Assembly: GCA_937873655.1 (NCBI GenBank)
Contig: CALMYQ010000192.1
Coordinates: 1 to 47,980 of the forward strand
Direction of reading: 5' to 3'
DNA from: an uncultured Lewinella sp.
Lineage (GTDB): Bacteria > Bacteroidota > Bacteroidia > Chitinophagales > Saprospiraceae
DNA: 47,980 nt
The notes under the pieces were generated by a model, which did not search any database, was not told where the DNA came from, and was given only the letters and a program-made list of their open reading frames with translations. The position numbers and the translations under genes are program-made. This document shows, one piece after another, positions 34,664 through 42,913 of the stretch; positions within the stretch are counted from its first letter, which is position 1, and each line of letters starts with the position of its first letter.

Positions 34664-35206
34664 TTAAGGAGTCAGTTCGCAGCAATTCTTGACGAGGCCG
34701 ACGTAGTCAGGCCTGTCGGAAACCACTTTGTGAATGAATTCTTCCTTGACTTCGCCATCCTGCAGAACGAAAACGCCGGGCATCTGGAAACCGTCGCCGA
34801 CCGGCAGGCCGACGCCTCTGCCTTTGAGGACGCTGGAATTGAATCCCTTGATCCAGGTTTGAAGGCCGAACAATTGGGTCGTGGTCCCTTTGGTCAGTCC
34901 GAACGCCGTGTAAAACCGGCAAGTAGGGTCGCTGATATGTACGGCGTCACGGATATTGAACCGGTTGAAATAATGTTCTGCGGTTGTGAAGTCGGTCATG
35001 TGGACCAAGACCAGTTTGGTGCCCATATTTTCGATTTCATCGCGTTTGCGGGAAATATCGTCGAGGGCTTCACGGCAAAAAGTACAGCCGAAATGCCGCA
35101 GGAAGATGAGCATTACGGGTTGCTGGAAGGTCAAATGCAGCAATTTGGCGCCTTCATTGGTCACCATTTCCTGCAAGGTTCCGGCATTGACGTTTTGCGT
35201 GAACAT
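34664..35206 (-). CDS. Peroxiredoxin-like (AhpC/TSA-type) redox protein
   Basis: About 180 residues of thioredoxin fold. RHFGC41-TFC44-REALDDISRKRDEIENMGTKLVLVHMTD shows an exposed CxxC at the start of helix 1, as in SelL-related/AhpC-TSA_2 proteins, where the same place may hold selenocysteines. Later SDPTCRFYTAFGLTKGT resembles the peroxiredoxin pattern. Substrate and partner are unknown; it would act in the cytoplasm. The frame is open to a TTG at 35239; the ATG at 35206 is chosen. It probably shares a transcript with the downstream VWA gene. Confidence 0.83.
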   Translation of the reverse strand: MFTQNVNAGTLQEMVTNEGAKLLHLTFQQPVMLIFLRHFGCTFCREALDDISRKRDEIENMGTKLVLVHMTDFTTAEHYFNRFNIRDAVHISDPTCRFYTAFGLTKGTTTQLFGLQTWIKGFNSSVLKGRGVGLPVGDGFQMPGVFVLQDGEVKEEFIHKVVSDRPDYVGLVKNCCELTP

Positions 35207-35324
35207 AAGATCTGGTTTGATCAAGCTCCAAGGTAACAAAAAAACAGATACTGCGGTTTAAAAAAGGCTGCTGCCCGGTGAGCCGGGTTTATCCGGATAA
35301 CAGTCAATAACACGGAATAGTTCT

Positions 35325-36908
35325 TCATTTGGCCTGCAAAAGGGATTCTTCTTTTACCCTTGGAGGGGGTTCGCCTTTGGGATAAAGGCCTGCGACGGTG
35401 GTTTGCTGCAGTTGGGATTTGATCCAGGCCAGGAGGTCGAGGTATTTCAGGGTTTTGTACTCATAGGGGTCGTGTTGGAGGGCTTTGAGGTCTGAGAGCC
35501 CCTTTTCCAGTACCTGGGTCCGCTCGGCCGGCGGTTTGGAGGCCAGTTGGCGGAGCAGGGTAAGGGCCCGTTTTTGGGTCTGGCTGACATCCCGGCCTTT
35601 GGTCAGGAGCCGTTGCAGGGCTGTAATCCGGTAATCGAGCAGGGCAAATTGGCCGAGTTGGTAGCGGCAGAGGAGTTCGAGCAGGTGAGCGTTATAGTGG
35701 AGGTCTTCCCGGAGGAAGGAGCGGTTGTCCAGGATGCTGTTCAGCAAATCGAGGGCTTCGTCAAAACGGCCTGTGGCGAATGACAGGTAGGCGAATTTAT
35801 AGTAGAAGAGCATCTGGCGATGTTCGTCGATGAGCCCGTCGTGCTTCTGGAGGGCTTCCCGTATCTTTTTTGACTCTTCGTACCCGCGTTCAAAAGATCT
35901 TGAGAGGAAGAATTCGTTCAGCAGGGCCAGTGAAAAGTACTGAAAGGAGATATACTGGCTGACCGGCGAAAAACTCTCTTCCATGGTATGGATAAAATCC
36001 TGGAATTCCTTCAGGTAGTGGGTATAGAACCGGTAATCATTCAGCAGGTACTGAAAAACGAGCATATAGTAGAGTCCGCGCATGTAGAGATCGGGGTCTT
36101 TTTCCTTCATCTGGGGGTTGAGCCGGAAAAGGCCGACCCATTCTGCCGCATTTTCTCCGGCCGCTCCGAAGTTGAGCATGATATAGTTGTACCACATGTG
36201 GGACTGGAACCTGTTGATCTTTTCGAAGAAAGTGCCTACTGATGGGATGCGGCGGGGGAGGGGTTGCATTTCCTGCCAGAGCGTTTCCACGATCTTTTTT
36301 TCTTCGGGGGTTTTGGCGTGCCCCTGGTCGATATAATGTCCCTGGATCTGGATATTGAGGTTGCTCAGTTCGCTGGTGGCGAGCGTGACTTCGCTCCGGT
36401 TGGTAGAATCTACCAGCAGCTGGTCCATTTTCCGGTTAACCTGGCGGGATCGCGTGATGTGGCGGGCTTCAATGAATTTCTGGAATTCCAGTATTTCCAG
36501 GTGCAGGATATCCTGGTGGTGGCCTTCAGCCGTCTCTTTGATGCGTTCCAGTATCCGGAGGCTTTCCATATAGAGCCCTTTGTTGTAGAGGATATGGGCG
36601 AAGTCGAGCTGTTCGCGGACCTGGAGTTCGATATTGTTCTGGACGTTGATCAGCCTCAGGCTGGTGAGCAACTGTTTGAAAAGGTGCCTTTTGAGGTGAG
36701 GCAGATTGGATTTGTTGATACCGGGGAGTTTGTCCACCAAAACTTCGTCATCGTAATCGGGCAGTTTGTCCAGCGCGTCGAAAAGTTGCAGGAATTTGCG
36801 TTCCTGGCTGCTCATGGTCCGGTTGGCATAAAGCCTGAAGTGTCGCTTTTCGGCCTTTGAAAGCGATTTAATTAACCTGAACAGCGGATCCTTAGAATTG
36901 GTAGGCAT
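35325..36908 (-). CDS. Large helical repeat protein, function unknown
   Basis: A 527-residue protein that appears almost entirely alpha-helical. The opening MPTNSKDPLFRLIKSLSKAEKRHFRLYANRT resembles a segment seen in uncharacterised Bacteroidota proteins. The rest has TPR-like helix pairs (for example HILYNKGLYMESLRILERIKE and FAYLSFATGRFDEALDLLNSIL). No signal peptide. I do not recognise a specific role. The frame continues upstream to 37055, but the extra 49 residues are rich in codons from AT-rich non-coding DNA, so the ATG at 36908 is used. It diverges from the PII gene. Confidence 0.82.
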   Translation of the reverse strand: MPTNSKDPLFRLIKSLSKAEKRHFRLYANRTMSSQERKFLQLFDALDKLPDYDDEVLVDKLPGINKSNLPHLKRHLFKQLLTSLRLINVQNNIELQVREQLDFAHILYNKGLYMESLRILERIKETAEGHHQDILHLEILEFQKFIEARHITRSRQVNRKMDQLLVDSTNRSEVTLATSELSNLNIQIQGHYIDQGHAKTPEEKKIVETLWQEMQPLPRRIPSVGTFFEKINRFQSHMWYNYIMLNFGAAGENAAEWVGLFRLNPQMKEKDPDLYMRGLYYMLVFQYLLNDYRFYTHYLKEFQDFIHTMEESFSPVSQYISFQYFSLALLNEFFLSRSFERGYEESKKIREALQKHDGLIDEHRQMLFYYKFAYLSFATGRFDEALDLLNSILDNRSFLREDLHYNAHLLELLCRYQLGQFALLDYRITALQRLLTKGRDVSQTQKRALTLLRQLASKPPAERTQVLEKGLSDLKALQHDPYEYKTLKYLDLLAWIKSQLQQTTVAGLYPKGEPPPRVKEESLLQAK

Positions 36909-37021
36909 GTCAACTAGGTCGAATATAATATATTGATTTTCAAATTGTTGTGTAAAATTTTGATGTTTTTGGCATCCAATAGTCCGGTAATATTCGGTTA
37001 GGCTGATGGTAAGGCTGAGGT

Positions 37022-37029
37022 TACATTTG
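37022..37029 (+). promoter_or_regulatory. Bacteroidota -7 element, PII gene promoter
   Basis: TACATTTG, an exact TAnnTTTG match, 88 bp before the PII ATG. No TTTG at the expected -33 spacing. A factor acting on nitrogen supply could replace it, but no binding site is recognisable. Confidence 0.4.
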
Positions 37030-37117
37030 CATAACATTGCGATTGGGGCAATCAAGCAGGCTACCGGCCTGTGGTCACGATTGAAGTTGGAACAAACAAC
37101 AAAAATAATAAATAAAC

Positions 37118-37456
37118 ATGAAAAAGATCGAAGCTATAGTACGCCTTTCGCGTTTCGACCGGATCAGGGATGCCTTGGCGGAAATCGGCGTGAACTTTTT
37201 CACCTTGACGGAGGTCAAAGGATTTGGCTTGCAGAAAGGAGAAAAACTGGTATACCGGGGTAGCGTATATGATGCTGATTATATTGCACGCCTGAGGTTG
37301 GACATTATCTGCGGTGAAGATAAGGTTGACCCGATCATCGACACGATTGTTTCAGCGGGCCGCACCGGCGAAGTCGGCGACGGCAAAATTATTGTATACG
37401 ACATCGACCAGGTAGTCCGAATCCGGACCTCTGAAACCGGAAAAGCTGCCATCTGA
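37118..37456 (+). CDS. glnK: Nitrogen regulatory protein PII
   Basis: A 112-residue PII signal protein, full length. TEVKGFGLQKG (residues 31-41) precedes the T-loop Y46-RGSVY51; Tyr51, the uridylylation site in proteobacterial PII, is conserved. ATP-contacting K90, R101 and R103 are present in the GDGKI and RIRT segments. K58 of the canonical protein is R58 here. PII binds ATP/ADP and 2-oxoglutarate, and in GlnK form plugs the Amt channel. It lies 148 bp upstream of the amt gene, the classic glnK-amtB pairing, so GlnK is preferred to GlnB, but sequence alone cannot separate them. Confidence 0.92.
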   Translation: MKKIEAIVRLSRFDRIRDALAEIGVNFFTLTEVKGFGLQKGEKLVYRGSVYDADYIARLRLDIICGEDKVDPIIDTIVSAGRTGEVGDGKIIVYDIDQVVRIRTSETGKAAI

Positions 37457-37604
37457 GCAGCGTTACCGCGCCCGGCCTCGCAATGCCGGCTCCTCTCTTC
37501 AAGCCCTTACCACCAATACTATCCAGATTAAGCACAATTTCCGCACCGTTCTGTCGGTGTTGCAGGATACTATATTTTGGTTTAACCGAAACAATTAAAT
37601 TACC

Positions 37605-38846
37605 ATGGATCAAGCGCTATTTACAGCAAACAATATCTGGATGTTAATTGCAGCCGCGCTGGTGTTTATCATGCACCTCGGGTTTGCGACCCTGGAATCC
37701 GGATTGGTTCAGAAAAAGAACGTGGTGAATATTCTTTTCAAGAACACCATGATCGTTGCCATAGGGCTGTTGACCTATTTCATCATCGGGTTCAACCTGA
37801 TGTACCCGGGTGGGGATTTCGCCGGAAAATTCTTCGGCTTCTCAGGCTTCATGCTCAGCCTCCCGGAAGGAGACGCCGGTGCAATCGCGTATGCGGACGG
37901 GCATTACACCTATTGGACGGACTTCATCTTCCAGGCCATGTTCGCCGCCACTGCTACCACGATCGTATCGGGGGCCGTAGCTGAACGCATCAAATTGAAT
38001 TCATTTCTCATTTTCGCTACCATATTCGTGGCTATTTCCTATCCGATCACCGGCATGTGGAAATGGGGCGGCGGCTGGTTGAACGAAGCCGGTTTCTATG
38101 ACTTCGCCGGTTCTACGCTGGTACACGCCGTCGGCGGTTGGGCTGCATTGGCTTCCGTGCTTCTTTTGGGCGCCCGCAGGGGCAAATACGGCGCTGACGG
38201 CAAACCGAGGGCTATCCCGGGCCATAGCATGCCCCTGGCGGCTATCGGGGTATTCCTGCTTTGGTTCGGCTGGTACGGATTCAACGGCGGATCGGTACTG
38301 AGCGCTGACCCGATGGCGGTTTCCCTGGTATTTGTCACAACCTCTCTGGCCGCTGCGGCCGGTGCGGTAGGCGCCTTCTTCACCTCTTACGCCTTGTTCA
38401 AGAACCATGACCTTTCGATGGTCCTCAACGGCATCCTGGGCGGTCTTGTCGGCATCACGGCCGGCGCTGACCAGATGGGGCCGGGCGATGCGGTACTGAT
38501 CGGTTTGATCGCCGGCGCCATCATCCCGTTCGCGGTCCAGTTCTTTGACCGGGTCAAGATTGACGACCCTGTCGGCGCTACTTCCGTACACCTTGCCTGC
38601 GGCATCTGGGGGACCCTTGCGGTAGGCATCTTCGGCAACATGGCGAGCCTCCACCAGTTGTGGGTGCAGTTCTACGGTACCATGTCAATCGGGATCTTCA
38701 CCTTCATTTTTGCCTTCGGCCTGATGTATATCCTGAAAGTGACGATGGGTATCCGCGTATCCGAAGAGGAAGAGCTCAAAGGGCTGGATGTCGGCGAGCA
38801 CGAAATGAACGCTTACGCCGAATCGGCAGAAGAGGTCGTTTTTTAA
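37605..38846 (+). CDS. amtB: Ammonium transporter AmtB
   Basis: A 413-residue integral inner-membrane protein with about 11 helices and no cleaved signal peptide. LGFATLESGLVQKKNVVNILFKN is the Amt signature. The twin-histidine pore pair is represented in STLVHAVGGWAALASV and in GATSVHLACGIWGTLAVGIF. It forms trimers that pass ammonium/ammonia into the cell and are gated by PII. It lies between glnK and a porin, then glutamine synthetase. Confidence 0.96.
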   Translation: MDQALFTANNIWMLIAAALVFIMHLGFATLESGLVQKKNVVNILFKNTMIVAIGLLTYFIIGFNLMYPGGDFAGKFFGFSGFMLSLPEGDAGAIAYADGHYTYWTDFIFQAMFAATATTIVSGAVAERIKLNSFLIFATIFVAISYPITGMWKWGGGWLNEAGFYDFAGSTLVHAVGGWAALASVLLLGARRGKYGADGKPRAIPGHSMPLAAIGVFLLWFGWYGFNGGSVLSADPMAVSLVFVTTSLAAAAGAVGAFFTSYALFKNHDLSMVLNGILGGLVGITAGADQMGPGDAVLIGLIAGAIIPFAVQFFDRVKIDDPVGATSVHLACGIWGTLAVGIFGNMASLHQLWVQFYGTMSIGIFTFIFAFGLMYILKVTMGIRVSEEEELKGLDVGEHEMNAYAESAEEVVF

Positions 38847-38877
38847 CTAGGCAGAACGTATTGATTCAAAATAAAAA

Positions 38878-38901
38878 CCCGGTGTGCGGCAACACACCGG
38901 G
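38878..38901 (+). terminator. Hairpin downstream of amtB, possible terminator
   Basis: CCCGGTGTG pairs perfectly with CACACCGGG across a 6-nt loop (CGGCAA). It starts 31 bp after the amtB stop. No T-run follows, so it might be a transcript-stabilising hairpin or terminate only weakly. Confidence 0.6.
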
Positions 38902-39059
38902 GAGGCGAGAAAACGGTAAACGCCTTCTCATCTAGCTTAAGGCAAAGGTACGTCTTCCGGAATAATTATTCAAGCAGTTTGAGCCAAAAGTGGCCTTCCG
39001 GGAGCAATGTCCGGTTTACCGTTTTCCGCGATTTTTTCGCAAACCTTAAAAACTGGACA

Positions 39060-40208
39060 ATGATGAAAGATTTACGTGCATTGCTGCTTTGCAGCCTGGG
39101 GCTGCTGTTTTGCGTATCCGGGGCAAAGGCCCAGGATGGTATGGCTATGGCGAGTACCGGTAGCAGTGTTGAACCGGCGGCTACAACCCCGGCAACCGAA
39201 CCGGCAGGGGAAGAAGAGGAAAAAGAAAGTCCTTATTCGCTCTCCGGGGCAGTCGACGCTTATTACCTCTACAGCTTCAACCATATGCCGTTCCCGACGA
39301 GCTTTACAGGAAGCCATAATTCCTTTACGTTGGGCATGGCCAACCTGATCTTCACCAAGGAAGGCAAGGTTGGGTTTACAGCTGACCTGGCGTTCGGCCC
39401 GCGTGCAGAGGCGGCAAACGGTTACCTGACCGACGAAGGCGGCATTACTTCGCTGTCCCTGATCAAGCAGCTGTTTGTAACCTATTCGCCGAGCGACAAA
39501 CTGAAGTTCACGTTGGGTAACTTTTCCACTTTTGTGGGATACGAGCTCATCGACGCGCCGGGTAACGTCAATTACAGCACCAGCTACCTGTTCAGCAACG
39601 GGCCGTTCTACCACACCGGCCTGAAAGCGGATATCGCCCTGGCGGACAAGTTCGGCCTGATGCTGGGTGTCTTCAACGATACGGATACCAAGGTCGATGT
39701 AGTAAAAGGCAAGCATATCGGCGCACAGTTGTCTTATACGGGCGAAAAGCTGAGCGCTTTCCTGAACTACCTCGGCGGCCGCCATCAGGAAGAGACGCCC
39801 TTCACGCCGGAAGTGTTCAGCCATCAGGTTGACCTGACCGCAACGCTGGCTGTGACTGACGCATTTTCACTCGGGCTCAACTCCTCCATGCGGGATTTTC
39901 ATCCGGCTGAAGGGGAAGACGCTTCCTGGTTCGGAACGGCATTGTACGCAAAATATGCGGTTTCTGACGGCTTCGCGCTGGGCTTCCGGGGTGAATACAT
40001 GAGCGACAAGGACGGCATCATCACCGGCCTGACCGACGGGAATGTCCTCGCATTGACCTTGTCCGGAAATATCATGCTCGGCAGCCTGACGATCATCCCT
40101 GAATTCCGGATTGACCAGGCCAACGAAGAGGGATACTTCCTCGACAAGGACGGCAAACCGACCAAAAGCAGCGCCGGCTTCCTGACGGCTGTAGTTTACA
40201 GTTTCTGA
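39060..40208 (+). CDS. Outer-membrane porin of the BBP2 type
   Basis: A 382-residue protein with signal peptide (MMKDLRALLLCSLGLLFCVSGAKAQ), then an acidic Pro/Thr/Glu-rich stretch, then a beta-barrel. LGNFSTFVGYELIDAPGNVNYSTSYLFSNGPFYHTGLKADI is characteristic of the BBP2/DUF1597 porin family, and the last residues AVVYSF form a C-terminal aromatic. Members are thought to be outer-membrane channels of unknown selectivity. Position between amtB and glutamine synthetase suggests a role in nitrogen compound uptake; that is inference. The start ATG at 39060 is followed by a second ATG; the frame is also open to TTG 38979. Confidence 0.87.
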   Translation: MMKDLRALLLCSLGLLFCVSGAKAQDGMAMASTGSSVEPAATTPATEPAGEEEEKESPYSLSGAVDAYYLYSFNHMPFPTSFTGSHNSFTLGMANLIFTKEGKVGFTADLAFGPRAEAANGYLTDEGGITSLSLIKQLFVTYSPSDKLKFTLGNFSTFVGYELIDAPGNVNYSTSYLFSNGPFYHTGLKADIALADKFGLMLGVFNDTDTKVDVVKGKHIGAQLSYTGEKLSAFLNYLGGRHQEETPFTPEVFSHQVDLTATLAVTDAFSLGLNSSMRDFHPAEGEDASWFGTALYAKYAVSDGFALGFRGEYMSDKDGIITGLTDGNVLALTLSGNIMLGSLTIIPEFRIDQANEEGYFLDKDGKPTKSSAGFLTAVVYSF

Positions 40209-40267
40209 CGGACCGGGAAAACAGGTTAGTCAAAAACATTAAACAAACACATAAAATTTTTGTAATC

Positions 40268-41284
40268 ATGGCAAAATTCAAACTAGAGTACATTTGGCTG
40301 GACGGCTACAAACCCACGCAAAGCCTTCGCAGCAAAACCAGGATCGAAAAGGACTTCAGCGGTGATTTGGAAGATTGTCCGATGTGGTCGTTCGACGGCA
40401 GCTCTACGGAACAGGCGCCCGGTAATTCATCAGACTGTCTGCTCAAGCCGGTTGCTATTTTCCCGGACCCGGGCCGCAAAAGCGCTTATCTGGTCATGTG
40501 CGAAGTACTCAATGCCGACGGTACGCCCCATCCTTCCAACGGACGTGCTACCATAGATGACGATGATAACGATTTCTGGTTCGGTTTCGAACAGGAATAC
40601 TTTCTCTGGGATCTGGCCATCAACAAACCTTACGGATTCCCGGAAAACGGTTACCCCGGCCCTCAAGGCCCTTACTATTGTTCGGTAGGCGCCGGCAAGG
40701 CATACGGCAGGGATATCGTTGAAGAACACCTTGACCTTTGCCTGGAAGCAGGTATCAATGTTGAGGGCATCAACGCGGAAGTGGCTACCGGCCAATGGGA
40801 GTTCCAGATCTTTGCCAAAGGCGCCAAGGCTGCCGGCGACCAGGTCTGGGTTGCCCGCTACCTGCTGGAACGCACCGCTGAAAAATACGATGTGGGCATC
40901 AACTGGCATTGCAAGCCTGTCCAGGGTGACTGGAACGGCTCCGGCATGCACGCCAACTTCTCCAACGAAACGCTGCGTACGGCCGGCAGCAAGGATGTAT
41001 ATGAAGTCATCCTGGAAGCCTTCCGTCCGGTGATCAAAGAACATATTGACGTTTACGGCGCTGACAACCACCTGCGGTTGACCGGCAAGCACGAAACGCA
41101 ATCCATTGATAAGTTCAGCTACGGTGTTTCCGACCGCGGCGCTTCTATCCGCATCCCCATCGCTACGGTGGAAAAAGGCTGGAAGGGCTACCTGGAAGAC
41201 CGCCGTCCTAATTCTGCTGCCGACCCCTACAAAGTAGCCGGCCGGATCATTAAGACGGTTAAATCAGCTCTAGTTCCTGCATAA
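40268..41284 (+). CDS. glnII: Glutamine synthetase type II (eukaryotic-like)
   Basis: A 338-residue type II glutamine synthetase, shorter than type I. EYIWLDGYKPTQSLRSKTRI at the start, WSFDGSSTEQAPGNSSDCLLKPV (beta-grasp), FGFEQEYFLWD with metal Glu, INAEVATGQWEFQI, NWHCKPVQGDWNGSGMH and DNHLRLTGKHET are family signatures. It condenses ammonium and glutamate with ATP to give glutamine, and lacks the adenylylation loop of type I. It closes the PII-Amt-porin-GS block, so capture and assimilation genes are together. The symbol glnII is by analogy with rhizobia. Confidence 0.94.
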   Translation: MAKFKLEYIWLDGYKPTQSLRSKTRIEKDFSGDLEDCPMWSFDGSSTEQAPGNSSDCLLKPVAIFPDPGRKSAYLVMCEVLNADGTPHPSNGRATIDDDDNDFWFGFEQEYFLWDLAINKPYGFPENGYPGPQGPYYCSVGAGKAYGRDIVEEHLDLCLEAGINVEGINAEVATGQWEFQIFAKGAKAAGDQVWVARYLLERTAEKYDVGINWHCKPVQGDWNGSGMHANFSNETLRTAGSKDVYEVILEAFRPVIKEHIDVYGADNHLRLTGKHETQSIDKFSYGVSDRGASIRIPIATVEKGWKGYLEDRRPNSAADPYKVAGRIIKTVKSALVPA

Positions 41285-41313
41285 CGATTCAAAATCGTTA
41301 GGGATTTGCCATA

Positions 41314-41350
41314 ACCCACCTCGGCCTTGAAAGCTGGGGTGGGTGTTTTG
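41314..41350 (+). terminator. Terminator after glutamine synthetase
   Basis: ACCCACCTCGGC pairs with GCTGGGGTGGGT (a few G:U or mismatched positions) across a 7-nt loop, followed by GTTTTGGTT. It lies about 30 bp after the stop codon and before the heptamer array. Confidence 0.65.
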
Positions 41351-41359
41351 GTTATTATT

Positions 41360-41499
41360 AGTTGTAAGTTGTAAGTCGTAAGTTGTAAGTTGTAAGTCGT
41401 GAGTTGTAAGTTGTAAGTTGTAAGTCGTAAGTTGTAAGTTGTAAGTCGTGAGTTGTAAGTCGTGAGTTGTAAGTTGTAAGTCGTGAGTTGTAAGTGGTG
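41360..41499. repeat. Heptamer array of 20 units (AGTTGTA/AGTCGTA/AGTCGTG)
   Basis: Twenty uninterrupted 7-bp units, mainly AGTTGTA with AGTCGTA or AGTCGTG at many third positions, so a 21-bp higher-order period is visible. It is the longest heptamer array here, between glutamine synthetase and the AI-2E permease. A minus-strand ORF through it (translated LTTHDLQ repeats) is an artefact. The region 41500-41712 beyond has no gene and includes a fragment similar to the dispersed repeat near 42963. Confidence 0.95.
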
Positions 41500-41684
41500 A
41501 GTCTGGTAAGTGAGCGTTGCGGACCTGGTCAGCTGCAGGGCGAAGACTTTGTTGTCCGGCGGCCGAAGTTAAGTCGCAGGTTGGGGTAGGGCATGGTTTC
41601 AGCCTTGCAACGGGCGCCAACTGTGAAACAGAGAAACAGTCATCAGTTATCAGCCGGGCAACAGGGCGGAGTCGAAGTTTTGCG

Positions 41685-41692
41685 TACATTTG
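41685..41692 (+). promoter_or_regulatory. Bacteroidota -7 element, AI-2E permease promoter
   Basis: TACATTTG, exact TAnnTTTG, 21 bp before the ATG at 41713. Transcription would start near 41699, which excludes the longer open frame from 41593 as the true start. Confidence 0.5.
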
Positions 41693-41712
41693 GGTTTTCC
41701 ATCCGCTTGAAC

Positions 41713-42747
41713 ATGAAAAAGAACACCCCTCATCTATTCTTGCTGATCCTGGTAATCGGGGTTACGCTGACTTTCTTCGGGCTGATCAAGGATTTTCTGA
41801 TGGCCTGCTTCTGGGCAGTTGTGCTGGCTATTCTTTTTCACAACCTGTACAAAAGGATCGGGGTGGCGCTGAGAGGTCGCAAGAATGCGGCGGCCGGCAT
41901 TACCCTGCTGATCATCCTTCTACTGGTGGTGACGCCCGTGGTTATGATCGGGGTGGCCATACTCAATGAAACGCTTTACGTCTACGACCTGGTGCAATCG
42001 GGGGAATTGAACCCGCAGAGCGTGGTGGATTATATCCAGGATCAGACGCCCTCCATCGAACGGATGATCGAACGGACCGGGCTGGATATGGATCAGGTCC
42101 GCAGCTCGCTGGGCAATGCCGCTTCCCAGATTACCGGCTCGGTAGCGGGCAGCGCACTGAGCCTCACCCAGAATATTTTCGGCTTCATCGTCCAGTTTTT
42201 CATGATGTTGTACATCCTTTTCTATTTCCTGCGCGACGGTCGGAAACTGCTACGGCAGGCGGTCCGCGCCATTCCGCTGGGGGATGAGAACGAATGGAAA
42301 CTGATCAACCGGTTTTCCAGCGTGGCCCGCGCTACTGTAAAAGGCAGCCTGATCGTGGCGCTTACCCAGGGGACGATCGGCGGACTTTTGTTCTGGGCGG
42401 TCGGCATTCCGGGGGCGCCGCTATGGGGCATGGTCATGACCATCCTGTCTCTGCTCCCGATCGGCAGCGGGTTGGTCTGGGGGCCTGCGGCTGTCATATT
42501 CTTCCTTCAGGGTGAGATCGGCAAAGCGGTGGTCATCGTAGCGGTAGGCGCCCTGATCATCGGACTGATCGACAATTTCCTGCGGCCCAGTCTGGTAGGT
42601 AACGATACCAAAATGCCGGACTACCTCGTCCTGCTTTCCACGCTCGGCGGATTGGCCTGGTTCGGCCTTCCGGGATTTGTGCTCGGCCCAATCATTGCCG
42701 CCCTTTTCGTGACCTGCTGGGATATTCTTGGCCAGGAGTACCGGTAG
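41713..42747 (+). CDS. AI-2E family transporter (PerM-like)
   Basis: A 344-residue polytopic membrane protein of the AI-2E transporter family (PF01594). Hydrophobic blocks include FLLILVIGVTLTFFGLI, FWAVVLAILF, ITLLIILLLVVTPVVMI and FIVQFFMMLYILFYFL. The soluble middle (LVQSGELNPQSVVDYIQDQTPSIERM) and the late segment GALIIGLIDNFLRPSLVGNDTKMPDYLVLLSTLGGLAWFGLPGFVLGPIIAAL are typical. Members export or pass small molecules or act in ion homeostasis; the substrate is not predictable. The start is fixed by the -7 box at 41685. Confidence 0.9.
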   Translation: MKKNTPHLFLLILVIGVTLTFFGLIKDFLMACFWAVVLAILFHNLYKRIGVALRGRKNAAAGITLLIILLLVVTPVVMIGVAILNETLYVYDLVQSGELNPQSVVDYIQDQTPSIERMIERTGLDMDQVRSSLGNAASQITGSVAGSALSLTQNIFGFIVQFFMMLYILFYFLRDGRKLLRQAVRAIPLGDENEWKLINRFSSVARATVKGSLIVALTQGTIGGLLFWAVGIPGAPLWGMVMTILSLLPIGSGLVWGPAAVIFFLQGEIGKAVVIVAVGALIIGLIDNFLRPSLVGNDTKMPDYLVLLSTLGGLAWFGLPGFVLGPIIAALFVTCWDILGQEYR

Positions 42748-42773
42748 CGATGCAAGATCTTATGCCTGCCGGG

Positions 42774-42868
42774 AGTCGTAAGTCATAAGTTGTCAGTTGT
42801 AAGTCGTAAGTCGTAAGTTGTCAGTGGTCAGTTGTCAGTGGTCAGTGGTCAGTTGTCAGTGGTCAGTT
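42774..42868. repeat. Mixed heptamer array (AGTCGTA/AGTTGTC/AGTGGTC)
   Basis: About 13.5 units: AGTCGTA, AGTCATA, AGTTGTC, AGTTGTA, AGTCGTA twice, then AGTTGTC and AGTGGTC mixed. It holds TAAGTCG-type and TCAGTTG-type units in one array, showing that the two forms seen elsewhere (ACTTACG and ACTGACA) are variants of a single family. It lies 27 bp after the AI-2E permease stop. Confidence 0.93.
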
Positions 42869-42913
42869 GGGGGGTAAGGCGAAGTTCTGACTTCACAACG
42901 GACATCAACCAAT

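Noticed and set aside
41270..41689. 139-residue minus-strand frame with LTTHDLQ repeats
   Set aside because: It is translation of the heptamer array 41360-41499, with no start context and no family resemblance.
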